DNA of 64,000 nt from Halostella litorea (lineage in GTDB: Archaea > Halobacteriota > Halobacteria > Halobacteriales > Natronoarchaeaceae): the NCBI RefSeq assembly GCF_004785955.1, contig NZ_SJER01000009.1, forward strand, positions 31,939 to 95,938. The letters run 5' to 3'. The translations under genes were made by a program, and so were the position numbers. Under the pieces are notes generated by a model. It did not search any database. It had not been told where the DNA came from and was given only the letters and a program-made list of their open reading frames with translations. Shown here piece after piece: positions 17,433 to 26,406 of the stretch (its first letter is position 1; each line of letters begins with the position of its first letter).

Positions 17433-18588
17433 CGCTTCGATTTCTGTCACGCAATCTGTGGTAGAGCAGTTCACAGAACGGTATCTCCGATCTATCGGCT
17501 GTTCCATCGAGCGAAGTGACGATCGCTGGCTGGTGTCGGTACCCGATGACACAGACACCGAGATTACCCACGGGAGACACACACTCATCCGGGGGGAGGG
17601 TACTCCAGACGATGACGATGATAGAACGAAACGGCTGCATCCAGAGAGTGCGTTCTTTCAACAGCTACTCCGTGAGGCGGGTGAACGATCGCCGTCTGGC
17701 AAGCTGTCGATAGAGAGTGAATCTGACATCGAGAGTCCGGAGTGGATCCAAAACGGCGCTGTCGAGGTACAGAGCGCACAGTTCACTCCGTACTACGACC
17801 GCACAGCCATCGTGGTTCTCTTTCGTGTCGGTATCGAGACCGTCAGTGAATACCAGCAAGAGCTTCTCCGCGCCATCGCTGTAGACGCGCGGTCAGAGGA
17901 GAGCCTTCCAAAGCTGGCGGAGACATTCCTCGACACCACCACAGTAGAGACCGAGACGGCCTCTGATGGCGCTGTACAGCTGACCAAGACAGATGTGCGA
18001 CCTCTCCTCGAAACAGCTCGGGAACTGTTGCTGGAAAGCGTACAGGGGCAGCTCGACGACATTCATCGAGAAGCCTCGCGTGCGGCAGATTCAGAAGTTG
18101 AAGAGTACCGTCAGATGCAACAACAGCGTATCCAGGAGCTACAGGAAGAACACTCGAACCTGTCGTCGAAGATCAACGATCTGAGTGAGAAGATCAACAC
18201 AGGAGACGAGGATTCACGCGTCCGGGCGTTGCGAGAACGGAAAAAACTCAAATCGGAGTACGAGGAACTCGACGAGACGCTCAGCGAATTACAGGAGCGC
18301 CGTGACAGTGGATTCCCCAATCGACAACGAGAAATCCGAGAGCGGCACTCACTCGACGTGCAGGTCACACCGCTTACTCTGACGGAAGTTGAGTACGAGC
18401 GAGGCGAGATCGATTTCGAACTTATCGACGGTAGCATACATCAAACCGTCACTCTCGGATACGGGAGTGGGATCGGTGTAGTCGATACTGTTCGATGTTC
18501 GTCGTGTGAACGCGAACTCACCGAACGCAACCCGCTTCAAACGATTTCAGATGGACTCAAATGCCAGAGTTGTACCAAAGAGCGGTGA
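17425..18588 (+). CDS. Coiled-coil protein with C-terminal zinc ribbon, helicase partner
   Basis: The ATG at 17425 overlaps the helicase stop, which fixes this start; the frame is open further upstream only inside the helicase gene. It encodes 387 residues: a globular N-terminal ~200, a long coiled coil (roughly residues 200-300, rich in Glu/Gln/Lys heptads such as QQQRIQELQEEH), and a final zinc ribbon CSSC ... CQSC about 20 residues from the end. The tight overlap implies that it works with the SNF2 protein, perhaps as a clamp or DNA-recognition subunit. I do not recognise a named family. Confidence 0.72.
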   Translation: MTDASISVTQSVVEQFTERYLRSIGCSIERSDDRWLVSVPDDTDTEITHGRHTLIRGEGTPDDDDDRTKRLHPESAFFQQLLREAGERSPSGKLSIESESDIESPEWIQNGAVEVQSAQFTPYYDRTAIVVLFRVGIETVSEYQQELLRAIAVDARSEESLPKLAETFLDTTTVETETASDGAVQLTKTDVRPLLETARELLLESVQGQLDDIHREASRAADSEVEEYRQMQQQRIQELQEEHSNLSSKINDLSEKINTGDEDSRVRALRERKKLKSEYEELDETLSELQERRDSGFPNRQREIRERHSLDVQVTPLTLTEVEYERGEIDFELIDGSIHQTVTLGYGSGIGVVDTVRCSSCERELTERNPLQTISDGLKCQSCTKER

Positions 18589-19066
18589 TACGGCGACCCC
18601 TCGATAGTTCAATAGAGCAAAGCCCCGGAGCGAATAGAGCCAGTACACTGATTAGTCAAGGAAGCCGCCGAACGAGTTGGATATCTGGAACTGAAGGCAA
18701 CGTCAGGGCTACCGAAGTGAGAATTTGCTGAAAAGATTCGAAACCTCGGTGAAGTGGCGCTGTTAGTCTTGGAGGGTGGCAACTGTTCGGCCCGTTTCCT
18801 CGGCCTCTTCGCTGCGCGACATATTGTACGTCGCGAGCGCTTCTTCAACCGCCTCATCAAGACTCATTGGTCGACCTAATTTTGACTCTTCTACCGTATA
18901 AACGCATGCATGGCACCAGACAAGTAACAAGCAGCCTCAGTTCATCTCGGTCGGTGCTGAGTGCGCGGATGTTCTTCTCTGCTCTGAGGAATCCGTTGCC
19001 GCCGAACAACTTGGCTCCGAACGAATTCCGGTTATGTCCAAGGAGATATCTGGATCTGCGGTATGA
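18589..19066. other. Intergenic region between the helicase pair and the AddA-like gene
   Basis: About 480 bases separate the convergent coiled-coil gene (plus) and the AddA-like gene (minus). Apart from the short ORF at 18763-18867, I see no convincing gene, repeat or promoter here. The other open frames are Arg/Ser-rich and look like chance frames in GC-rich DNA. Confidence 0.4.
18763..18867 (-). CDS. Very short acidic ORF (possible remnant)
   Basis: Thirty-four codons beginning MSLDEAVEEALATYN and ending ETGRTVATLQD. The Glu/Ala-rich helical start has haloarchaeal composition, unlike the chance frames around it, and looks like the beginning of a small regulator or antitoxin. It is probably a fragment. 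No Shine-Dalgarno sequence or partner gene is visible. Confidence 0.25.
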   Translation of the reverse strand: MSLDEAVEEALATYNMSRSEEAEETGRTVATLQD

Positions 19067-21928
19067 CTACTCGAGAACGCTGGCTTCTGAACGCTGTTCT
19101 TGACTAATCAGCGCGACTAGGTCCGCTTTCGAGAGTGGGTCAATATCAACACGGACCCCTTGTGCAGTATAGAAGATCCCTGCGGTCACTTCTCGACCAG
19201 AGAACCATTCATTTAGCACGTGATAGTACACGCTGAGTTGCTTCCGATACTCATCCTCGGCGTGTCGCCCGAGGTCGGTTTTGAAGTCGATAATCTCGAC
19301 GGTATCGGGACGAAGGTGAACGAGGTCGACGATTCCTGAGATGGTGACCTGCTCTCCGTCGACAGCGAGTGGCAGATACGCATCCTCCTCAACTCGCAGC
19401 TCACCATCGAGCGAGTCTATGAACGACTTGATGTGACGCTCGTCGTCGTTCGAGGGTTCGACATCCCCCTCCAGTACGTACCGCTCAGCGAATTCGTGGG
19501 TCTGCGTTCCGAACGCGGTCCCTCTTCCGTCGTCGACGTCCTCGAACACATCGTCGCGCATGAGCGTGTGCGGCGAGTGTCCGACCGGGCCGTCCGGCGT
19601 CGGCACGGAAATCTGCAAGTGTGCCTGCGTCGTCTCGTCGATGTCGTCTTCCTGAATGTCGGGCTCCAGTTCCTCGATGTCGACCGGGAGCTCTTCAATG
19701 AACGTGTTCGGGCTCTCGGCTGCAGCGAACACGAGATGGCTCTCAGCCCGCGTCATCGCGACGTAGAGCAAGCGTCGCTCTTCGTCGTATCCACGCGGCA
19801 GACACTTCCGGAGGACGTCAGTCCGCCAGTTGTCGTGAATATGTGGATACCCGTGATCATCGGCGTAGAGCTTTCGCTGGCGTAGTCCAATCGGATCGTC
19901 GAACGCGATCGCGTTACTGTTCCCGCCTGACGGTGGGAAGCAATGGGAGTTCATGTTCGCGAGCACGACAATAGGGTGCTCGAGTCCCTTGGCCGCATGG
20001 ATGGTCTGGACCGTCACCGAATTCATCCCAGCGCTCGCGTGGACCTCGTGGGTGCTTCCGTCCTCGATGCCGCGTTCGATGAATCGGATGAGGTCACCTC
20101 GTGTCAATGTCGTCGCGCTGTGGACGGACTGAATCGTCGTCAGCAGCACGTCGGCGTAGGCCCCGTCGTAGTCGTACTGGGAGAATACACGCTGGGCAAC
20201 CCCACCGACCGTCTCCAGGGCCGCAAGCTTCGACTTGAACGCCTGCATGTTGGTGGGGTACTCCTCGCTATCGAGGACGTGTTTGACCTCGTCGAGCGTG
20301 TAGCCAGCTTCTTCAAGCACGACTGCCCATCCCCGCTCCGCGTCGGATTCGAGAATTCGCAGCCACGCCAGGAGAAGCTTCGCCGGGTCAGACCGGAACA
20401 ACTCGATGCCTCCTTCGTACGCCATCGGTAATCCATACGCCTCAGCGACAGAGAGGAGTTCTCGGCCGAAGTCACGAGTCCGGGTGAGGACGGCGATATC
20501 ACCGTACTCTGGCAGACGAAGTTCCCCATCCTCCTCGACCTGATACGTATCGTTCCCGACGATCTCCTGAATCTTGGTCAGAACGGCTTCGTGTTCGTCT
20601 TCGTGTTGAATCGACTCTATCTGAGAGTTCTCGTGCGAGGCGTTCGAGGAGAGTGACACAATTCTATCTCGCACGGCCGTCTCGTCGACATCGTCTGTGC
20701 TCGCCGCAGGCGTCACTAGGCTGTGCTCGGAGAAGTCGAGGATGGCCTGCGTCGAGCGGTAGTTCTCGACCAGTTCGATATCGATGATCGGGCGGGTCGC
20801 CCACGATACTCGCTCATGATCCTCGTTGAGTTCGTCGACGAACCGATCCAGCCGGGATTCGAACTCAGTAATGTTCTCGACGGCGGCGTACTGGAACGAG
20901 TAGATGCTCTGTTTCCAGTCACCGACGACACAGACGTTGTTCGTGTTCGCGAGCAGGAGTGCGAGTTTGAACTGGATCTCGCTGGAGTCCTGGAACTCGT
21001 CGATCATCACGTACTCGAACGCGACATCGTCGCGGAGTCGGTGGTCGTCACAGAGCAGGACGAACGCGAACAGCTGCAGGAAGCTGAAGTTGAGGTAGTT
21101 CCGACTGAGTGCGAATTCAAGATACTCGTGGTAGACGTCGTGAACGAAGTTCTTGAGGCCCTCTCGCTGTTCGTCAAACACCAGCTGTGCGACGCCATCA
21201 GGAACCTGCTTCTCACCCCATCCGCCACGGATCTCGTCTTCCTCGGGCGCGTCTGGGAGGTAGCATTTGTCGTTGCCGTAGCCGCCGAGTTTCGAGCGTA
21301 GCTTGGACTGCTTGTTCCCGTCGTTCCGGGGCTGGTTCAGCTCGTCGAAGATCTCGCGGAACGTCTCGAAATCACCGTCCAGATGCCGCTCGCCGTTCCG
21401 GTACCAGCCATCGGCCGTCGGGAAGACACCTTTCGCCGCAAGCTGATGGATTAACCCGAGGAGTTCGACTGGTTCCTCGACGGCGCGGAAGAAGTCGTCG
21501 TACTCGGGGTGGTCGTCGCTGAACCGACGGATAAACTCGCGGAACTGCACCTTCTCGACGTTCTCGTCTTCGAGGACACGCGTAGACCCCGTAATCCGGT
21601 CGTCGATACCGAGGAGCGTCGGTGCCTCGAAGCCGTGTTCCATGAGGATGTCGTGACAGAGGCTGTGGAACGTCTGGATCGGTGCGTCCGAGAGTTCACG
21701 CATCCCGTAGTCACAGTGGGCGACGATTCGGTCCTTCATCTCCGTCGCCGCGTTGTTGGTGAACGTCACGAGGAGGACGTCCTCAGGCTCGACGTCGTCT
21801 TGGTCGACGATTTCGGCGTAGCGACGGGTGACGGTGAACGTCTTTCCAGTCCCTGCGCCGGCGTCGACGACGTGGATGCCCTGTTTGCTGTCGATGAGGT
21901 CTTGCTGTTGGTCGTTTGGTGCAGTCAT
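19067..21928 (-). CDS. AddA/RecB-like UvrD-family helicase fused to PD-(D/E)XK nuclease
   Basis: A 953-residue protein. Motif I AGAGTGKTFTVTRR starts near residue 22, and the SF1A motifs follow (DEFQDSS for II, GDWKQSIYSFQ for III, TIHAAKGLE for V, LLYVAMTRA for VI). The C-terminus carries a RecB-type nuclease: GIVDLVHL, then IIDFKTD with D881 and K883, then QLSVYYHVL. This is the AddA plan: helicase then nuclease. Its ATG overlaps the stop of the AddB-like gene by four bases. Such pairs degrade or resect linear DNA. Position inside a defence island argues for antiviral use rather than general recombination, which haloarchaea perform with Mre11-Rad50. Confidence 0.82.
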   Translation of the reverse strand: MTAPNDQQQDLIDSKQGIHVVDAGAGTGKTFTVTRRYAEIVDQDDVEPEDVLLVTFTNNAATEMKDRIVAHCDYGMRELSDAPIQTFHSLCHDILMEHGFEAPTLLGIDDRITGSTRVLEDENVEKVQFREFIRRFSDDHPEYDDFFRAVEEPVELLGLIHQLAAKGVFPTADGWYRNGERHLDGDFETFREIFDELNQPRNDGNKQSKLRSKLGGYGNDKCYLPDAPEEDEIRGGWGEKQVPDGVAQLVFDEQREGLKNFVHDVYHEYLEFALSRNYLNFSFLQLFAFVLLCDDHRLRDDVAFEYVMIDEFQDSSEIQFKLALLLANTNNVCVVGDWKQSIYSFQYAAVENITEFESRLDRFVDELNEDHERVSWATRPIIDIELVENYRSTQAILDFSEHSLVTPAASTDDVDETAVRDRIVSLSSNASHENSQIESIQHEDEHEAVLTKIQEIVGNDTYQVEEDGELRLPEYGDIAVLTRTRDFGRELLSVAEAYGLPMAYEGGIELFRSDPAKLLLAWLRILESDAERGWAVVLEEAGYTLDEVKHVLDSEEYPTNMQAFKSKLAALETVGGVAQRVFSQYDYDGAYADVLLTTIQSVHSATTLTRGDLIRFIERGIEDGSTHEVHASAGMNSVTVQTIHAAKGLEHPIVVLANMNSHCFPPSGGNSNAIAFDDPIGLRQRKLYADDHGYPHIHDNWRTDVLRKCLPRGYDEERRLLYVAMTRAESHLVFAAAESPNTFIEELPVDIEELEPDIQEDDIDETTQAHLQISVPTPDGPVGHSPHTLMRDDVFEDVDDGRGTAFGTQTHEFAERYVLEGDVEPSNDDERHIKSFIDSLDGELRVEEDAYLPLAVDGEQVTISGIVDLVHLRPDTVEIIDFKTDLGRHAEDEYRKQLSVYYHVLNEWFSGREVTAGIFYTAQGVRVDIDPLSKADLVALISQEQRSEASVLE

Positions 21929-24513
21929 CGCGACTCACCTTCCAGGATGCAATCGCGGTTGTCCACGTACCGATAGTTTGGATCGCCACCGAGTCCCTGA
22001 ACCGGAAAGCGCTCATCACCGGCACGACGGTCGTTCAACTCCGATAGGCGATCTTGGACGAACTGCTCGAATGCATCCACATCGCCGGTGAAATAGTTCT
22101 GGTTGCGAATACGGAGCAAGTGTCTCAGGGCCTGCTTGCAGCCGTTTTTCACGTACTTGTAGTCCCCGACATCAGCGATCAGTCGTTCTGTGATCGCGTC
22201 GCCGAATTCCGATTCGATGAGTTCGTCGCTGTCGCTGGTGTCCGGGAACTCATACCTATCCACCACAGCCCGGTAGATTTCGTACGTCGACTTCGAGAAG
22301 GTCTTATTACAGTCGTTCGCGGCGTCTTCCTGCAGTTCCGTGAAGACATCTGGGCTCGCGATGTATTCCTCGAAGGTGACTGGATAGTGGGTCACCGTAG
22401 TGAGGCAGTCTTCGAGAGAACCATTCCCAGTCACCACATCATCAAGCGTTTCGAGGAAGTGGAAGAACGTGAATCGCAGTTCCTCATCCGGGTGCTCAGT
22501 CCGCTGGTGAGCGAGGTACAGCAACGCCTGGAAGTTCGGTTTGTCGCTCGGTGGATCAAGCGCCGAATGCTTTACAATCGAGTATGCTGACTTCTTTGAG
22601 CCACTCTTGTAGTCGAGGAGTCGGCTCGGGCTGTGAACGAGGTCGATCTTACCCTTTAGCCCGAGATCAGTGTTCTCGAACCAGCGTTCAGTGTGCGACG
22701 CATCGATGGGGCGGTCGTAATACTCGGCGAAGAAGTTCTCTCCCCAACCACCGTCAGGCGTCACCAGGCCGTCACCGTGAGGCAGGTTTGCATCGAGGAA
22801 CTCGACGATGGTCTGGAGGCCGACGCGGTACTTGGTGAGTCTGACCTCCCGATCGACGCCTCGGAGGAACGGGTCGACCTCGTCGAGAATGACTGCGGCG
22901 ACCTCATCGAGTGTGTCCGTCGTGATGGCGTCCGGATGTGAGACGTAGAACTCTGCGAAGTCGTGGAACAGGTTCCCTTCTCTGAAGTGCTCCTTGTCCG
23001 GGTTGTCGACGAGTCGACTGAAGAAATAATCGCGGGGGGAGTTGACGTAGGTGTTCAGGCTCGACTGGCTGAGTGCGGTGACGTCCTCGGGGGAGACATC
23101 GAGTGGTTCTTTTTCGAATCCGTCCTGTGTCGTTCGAGACGCCCGTGAATGCTGCAGTGAGTCCAAATCACTGAATCGGTCGAACTCCTCATCGAACAGT
23201 TCCTCGAAGTATAGACACGGGGTGACGGGCGTTCCACCGGCGGTGTCCTGCACGAGGTAGTACTGGTCGACGCCGTTCTGCAGGAGGAGTTGGAACTGCC
23301 GGATGTTCCGCTCGAACTCCTGATCTCGGTCGACCCACGGGCGACGAGGCGACGAATGTGTCCAACCTTCGTCAAGGCCGAGGTAGAACACGACGGCGCG
23401 GTCGACGTGAGCAGCCGATTTTGCATCTGCCAATAGGACACCTTCGTTCTCCCGATCCACAGGCACTTCATACGACTGTAGATAGAACTCGAGACGGTCA
23501 ACTGCCGGTTCGGTGACGGCGTCATCGAGGAGGCCGAGCGTCGCGAGTTCCTCTCTGAAGGCGTCGATAGAGGCGTCCGTGACTGCTTCGTATTCGTCGA
23601 TGGCCTCCTCGAATGTGCGGGCACGAATCTCATCACGGAACTCAAGGAGCCAGTCTACTTCCGGGTGGTCGAGGTCGTAGAGACGCTTCTCGTCGTGCTC
23701 GATGTCGACGGGCATCCCGAGCTGGGTGAGGAGTGGTCGAACGTCGCCTACTCGTGTATCTCGGCCAGCGTGAGCACTTCGAAGGAGCTGTAAGAATGCG
23801 CGGTGACGGGCATCGTCGTTGAACCCCGGACCGCCGTAGTATGGAATCTCTGCCGCTTCCAGCGCCGACTCAATGAGCGAGGAATACTGACTGGCTGCAT
23901 CGAGGACGACAGCCACGTCATCGGCGTTCTCCGGTGTGACCGTATCGAGGACCGCGTCGACGATTGCGGCCGGTGAATCGAGAATGCGGAAGGATGGATG
24001 ATCGAATAACCCCTCGGTGAACGGGTCGACCGTCTCGTAGTCTGGGGGAAGGATCGAGCGTTCGAGTTCGGTAAGCTGCTTGAAGCCGACAACAGCGACC
24101 GACGTGTCGGCTTCGATACTGTACTCAGTGAGACGGTTAGACGTCGTGTCCATCTCTGCGATACAGTCGACAGCAGTGTGCGTTGCCGTCGTCGCGAACT
24201 GCTCGTAGTCCAGAATAGCGTCAGCCGTCCCCTGATACTCCCAGCACTGGAGGATGTTCCCGACCGCATAGGACGTCTCCTTCCAGTTGAGATCAGTCGT
24301 CTCAATGATTTCGAGAAATGCGAGTCGATCCTCGGCTTGTTCTCGGCGTCGAGCAGCCAGGCGCCGTGGTGTAATCGCGAACGGCCCGAAGTGGGGTTGA
24401 TCAAGACGCCGGTTCAGGGCACTCGCCATCGGCGCATCCGGCACGAGCACAAGGTCGAAATCCTTGCATTCCTCGTAGAGAGAATCGATAGACTTCGCTC
24501 GTGTAATTGACAC
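21925..24513 (-). CDS. AddB/RexB-like PD-(D/E)XK exonuclease subunit
   Basis: An 862-residue protein. The N-terminal two thirds resemble an inactivated helicase-like scaffold, with no Walker A motif visible. The C-terminal nuclease domain starts with SSLNTYVNSPRDYFFSRL, the usual entry of RecB-family nucleases, continues with HxFAEFY, and has KGKIDLVH ... LLDYKSG (D634, K636) and a QALLYLAHQ helix. The four-Cys iron-sulfur cluster of bacterial AddB is not evident. Gene overlap with the AddA-like ORF (ATGA type) indicates a complex of the two products. Two further genes lie upstream in the same direction with gaps of about 50 and 9 bases. Confidence 0.75.
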   Translation of the reverse strand: MSITRAKSIDSLYEECKDFDLVLVPDAPMASALNRRLDQPHFGPFAITPRRLAARRREQAEDRLAFLEIIETTDLNWKETSYAVGNILQCWEYQGTADAILDYEQFATTATHTAVDCIAEMDTTSNRLTEYSIEADTSVAVVGFKQLTELERSILPPDYETVDPFTEGLFDHPSFRILDSPAAIVDAVLDTVTPENADDVAVVLDAASQYSSLIESALEAAEIPYYGGPGFNDDARHRAFLQLLRSAHAGRDTRVGDVRPLLTQLGMPVDIEHDEKRLYDLDHPEVDWLLEFRDEIRARTFEEAIDEYEAVTDASIDAFREELATLGLLDDAVTEPAVDRLEFYLQSYEVPVDRENEGVLLADAKSAAHVDRAVVFYLGLDEGWTHSSPRRPWVDRDQEFERNIRQFQLLLQNGVDQYYLVQDTAGGTPVTPCLYFEELFDEEFDRFSDLDSLQHSRASRTTQDGFEKEPLDVSPEDVTALSQSSLNTYVNSPRDYFFSRLVDNPDKEHFREGNLFHDFAEFYVSHPDAITTDTLDEVAAVILDEVDPFLRGVDREVRLTKYRVGLQTIVEFLDANLPHGDGLVTPDGGWGENFFAEYYDRPIDASHTERWFENTDLGLKGKIDLVHSPSRLLDYKSGSKKSAYSIVKHSALDPPSDKPNFQALLYLAHQRTEHPDEELRFTFFHFLETLDDVVTGNGSLEDCLTTVTHYPVTFEEYIASPDVFTELQEDAANDCNKTFSKSTYEIYRAVVDRYEFPDTSDSDELIESEFGDAITERLIADVGDYKYVKNGCKQALRHLLRIRNQNYFTGDVDAFEQFVQDRLSELNDRRAGDERFPVQGLGGDPNYRYVDNRDCILEGESR

Positions 24514-24564
24514 GGACTATCGGACTCAGGTGGCTTTCAAAAATGTGTCGTCAGAACAGTCCAA

Positions 24565-26397
24565 TCAGAAGTTCGGGATGATTCCGATAGATAGCGGAAG
24601 TAGGGGGTAAACGAACGAAAGAGAGATGATGATGAGAGTGACTATTGTCGCTCCTCTGCTAAAATAGTCGTAACCACTGTGGCCGAACGGTCCATCAGTG
24701 GGAGCAAAAGAAAGGGTTGCAAGCACTACACCAGAGACCGCTAACGCAAGTGACTGCGGTTGTCCGAACGAAAATGCAAACCCAGACCAGATTGCCAATC
24801 CACACCAGACGGTGAGTAGAGCGTAGAAAACCCTTCGAAGTTGGGTTTGTGCCCGCTGACGTTGCGTTTCAGCTAACCCCACGTATGCTGATTTCCGGTC
24901 TTCCAGATCACCAAACCGGAATAGATCCTTGTTGAACCGGCGGATATGCTTCTCATAGAAGTCATAGTCGTTCTTCACCTCAGTGATTGTGTCGTCCAGA
25001 TCCTCAATTCTTCCTTGAATGAGGGGGAGGTAGAACCCAACAATCACAATAAGAACAAAAATCGAAAACGGTGGCACCAGATCTCGGTCGCTCCATCGAA
25101 GTACCAAGAAGATGTTCGCGACGATTGCACCAAGGAGTGTGAACGTCAATCGTTGGATATCTTGTGAGGTTTCATTGGCTGCCGACGAAAGCCTCTCAGT
25201 CAATCCAGCCATCAAAGTCTGCGTGTCTTCAAGTACATCACTTAGAGCTTCGAAATTTTCTTCGACAGCAGATACCTGGAGGTCCTGATAACTCGATTTA
25301 ACGTCTTCAATGACCTCAGGGAGCATCTCGATGCCACGCTCCGTACCTCGACAATGTTCAGTTATCGCCAGCTGCCAGAGATCTCGAAATGCGTCTTTTT
25401 TCTCTTCAGCTTCAAACGATTGATGAAGGTCTCTAATCGCACAGATTCCACTCTTGCCCCACTCTGCACATTGCTCAGACAAGTCAATCCGGGGGTTGAA
25501 TTCAGGTTCACTAGAGAATTGGAACTGCATCGTCTGACCGTCACGGTCAACAGCTGCGGAAAGAACTCCTAAGAGAGAATACGCATAGAGAGGAGAAACT
25601 TGTTCACTGTCGCAGGTTTCCCAGAGGCCCTCAACTATCGATGGATGGATTGGTGAAAGATCTCCACGCCAGTGAGTGAACTTTCGGGAAGCAGACATAG
25701 AGTCAAAATATTGATCGGCAGCCTCCTCAAGTTCCTCCTTTGGGAGTGTTTCGACGCTACTCGCGGTCCACATTGGAACGGGGAAGACCTCATCTGGAGC
25801 ATCCTGGAGAAAGAGAAAGACAGGGAAGGATTCGTATTCGAAGAGCTCAGCTGCAACCTCATGTGGGCTGCGGCTTCCGATCCATTCGAATAAATCCGAC
25901 GGCGTCCACCAGAGGAGAGGGTTCAAATCTAAATCAAAAATGAACTCATCGCCGAGAAGTTCAGAGGCAATTCGCCCTTTCTGAAGGCCGATTTCGATAG
26001 TGACGGTAGTACTCGCATCGGTGAGTTCTGAGGCAAATTCATAAAGCAAGCCAGCGGCGTTCCGTATTTCGTCTGGATAGTACCGGTCAAACCCTCGGCG
26101 ATAAAAATCGACATCGACGGCAGGTTCCAGATCGCGGTCAGCGAGCGCCTCTAGACCTTCGTCGTTTACGCTGAGTTCTCTCCCAGACAATTCGAACAAC
26201 CGCTGATCATCAGCTATCAAGCGAAAGCCGCTAAAATACGCAGGAAACGAATCCCAAGCCTCGAATAGATTTTTGAATGTGTCCTCGGACAGAGAGCTGA
26301 CCTCAGTATTTACCGAGAGATTAGAGATGGCTTCATCATTGACTGATCCGGTACTCGAAACTGCGACTATCCTTTGAATGAACTCGCGAGGCGTCAT
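24565..26397 (-). CDS. Five-TM membrane protein with large soluble N-terminal domain
   Basis: A 610-residue protein. Residues 1 to about 340 are soluble and acidic. A coiled-coil stretch follows (about 345-400), then hydrophobic segments near 405-422, 430-450, 520-545, 548-566 and 585-603, with a charged helical hairpin between the second and third. It lies 51 bases upstream of the AddB-like gene and 9 bases downstream of the next gene, all on the minus strand, so a four-gene operon is likely. A membrane partner is unusual for an AddAB-like machine; it could be an effector or anchor. No named family recognised. DNA is AT-richer than the AddA/AddB genes. Confidence 0.65.
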   Translation of the reverse strand: MTPREFIQRIVAVSSTGSVNDEAISNLSVNTEVSSLSEDTFKNLFEAWDSFPAYFSGFRLIADDQRLFELSGRELSVNDEGLEALADRDLEPAVDVDFYRRGFDRYYPDEIRNAAGLLYEFASELTDASTTVTIEIGLQKGRIASELLGDEFIFDLDLNPLLWWTPSDLFEWIGSRSPHEVAAELFEYESFPVFLFLQDAPDEVFPVPMWTASSVETLPKEELEEAADQYFDSMSASRKFTHWRGDLSPIHPSIVEGLWETCDSEQVSPLYAYSLLGVLSAAVDRDGQTMQFQFSSEPEFNPRIDLSEQCAEWGKSGICAIRDLHQSFEAEEKKDAFRDLWQLAITEHCRGTERGIEMLPEVIEDVKSSYQDLQVSAVEENFEALSDVLEDTQTLMAGLTERLSSAANETSQDIQRLTFTLLGAIVANIFLVLRWSDRDLVPPFSIFVLIVIVGFYLPLIQGRIEDLDDTITEVKNDYDFYEKHIRRFNKDLFRFGDLEDRKSAYVGLAETQRQRAQTQLRRVFYALLTVWCGLAIWSGFAFSFGQPQSLALAVSGVVLATLSFAPTDGPFGHSGYDYFSRGATIVTLIIISLSFVYPLLPLSIGIIPNF

Positions 26398-26406
26398 TTA
26401 AATGAG

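Noticed and set aside
18609..18860. 83-codon minus-strand frame MMRRLKKRSRR...
   Set aside because: Strongly basic and Ser/Arg-rich, unlike genuine genes here; the short acidic frame at 18763-18867 is the better candidate.
20723..21301. 192-codon plus-strand frame
   Set aside because: Shadow of the AddA-like helicase gene.
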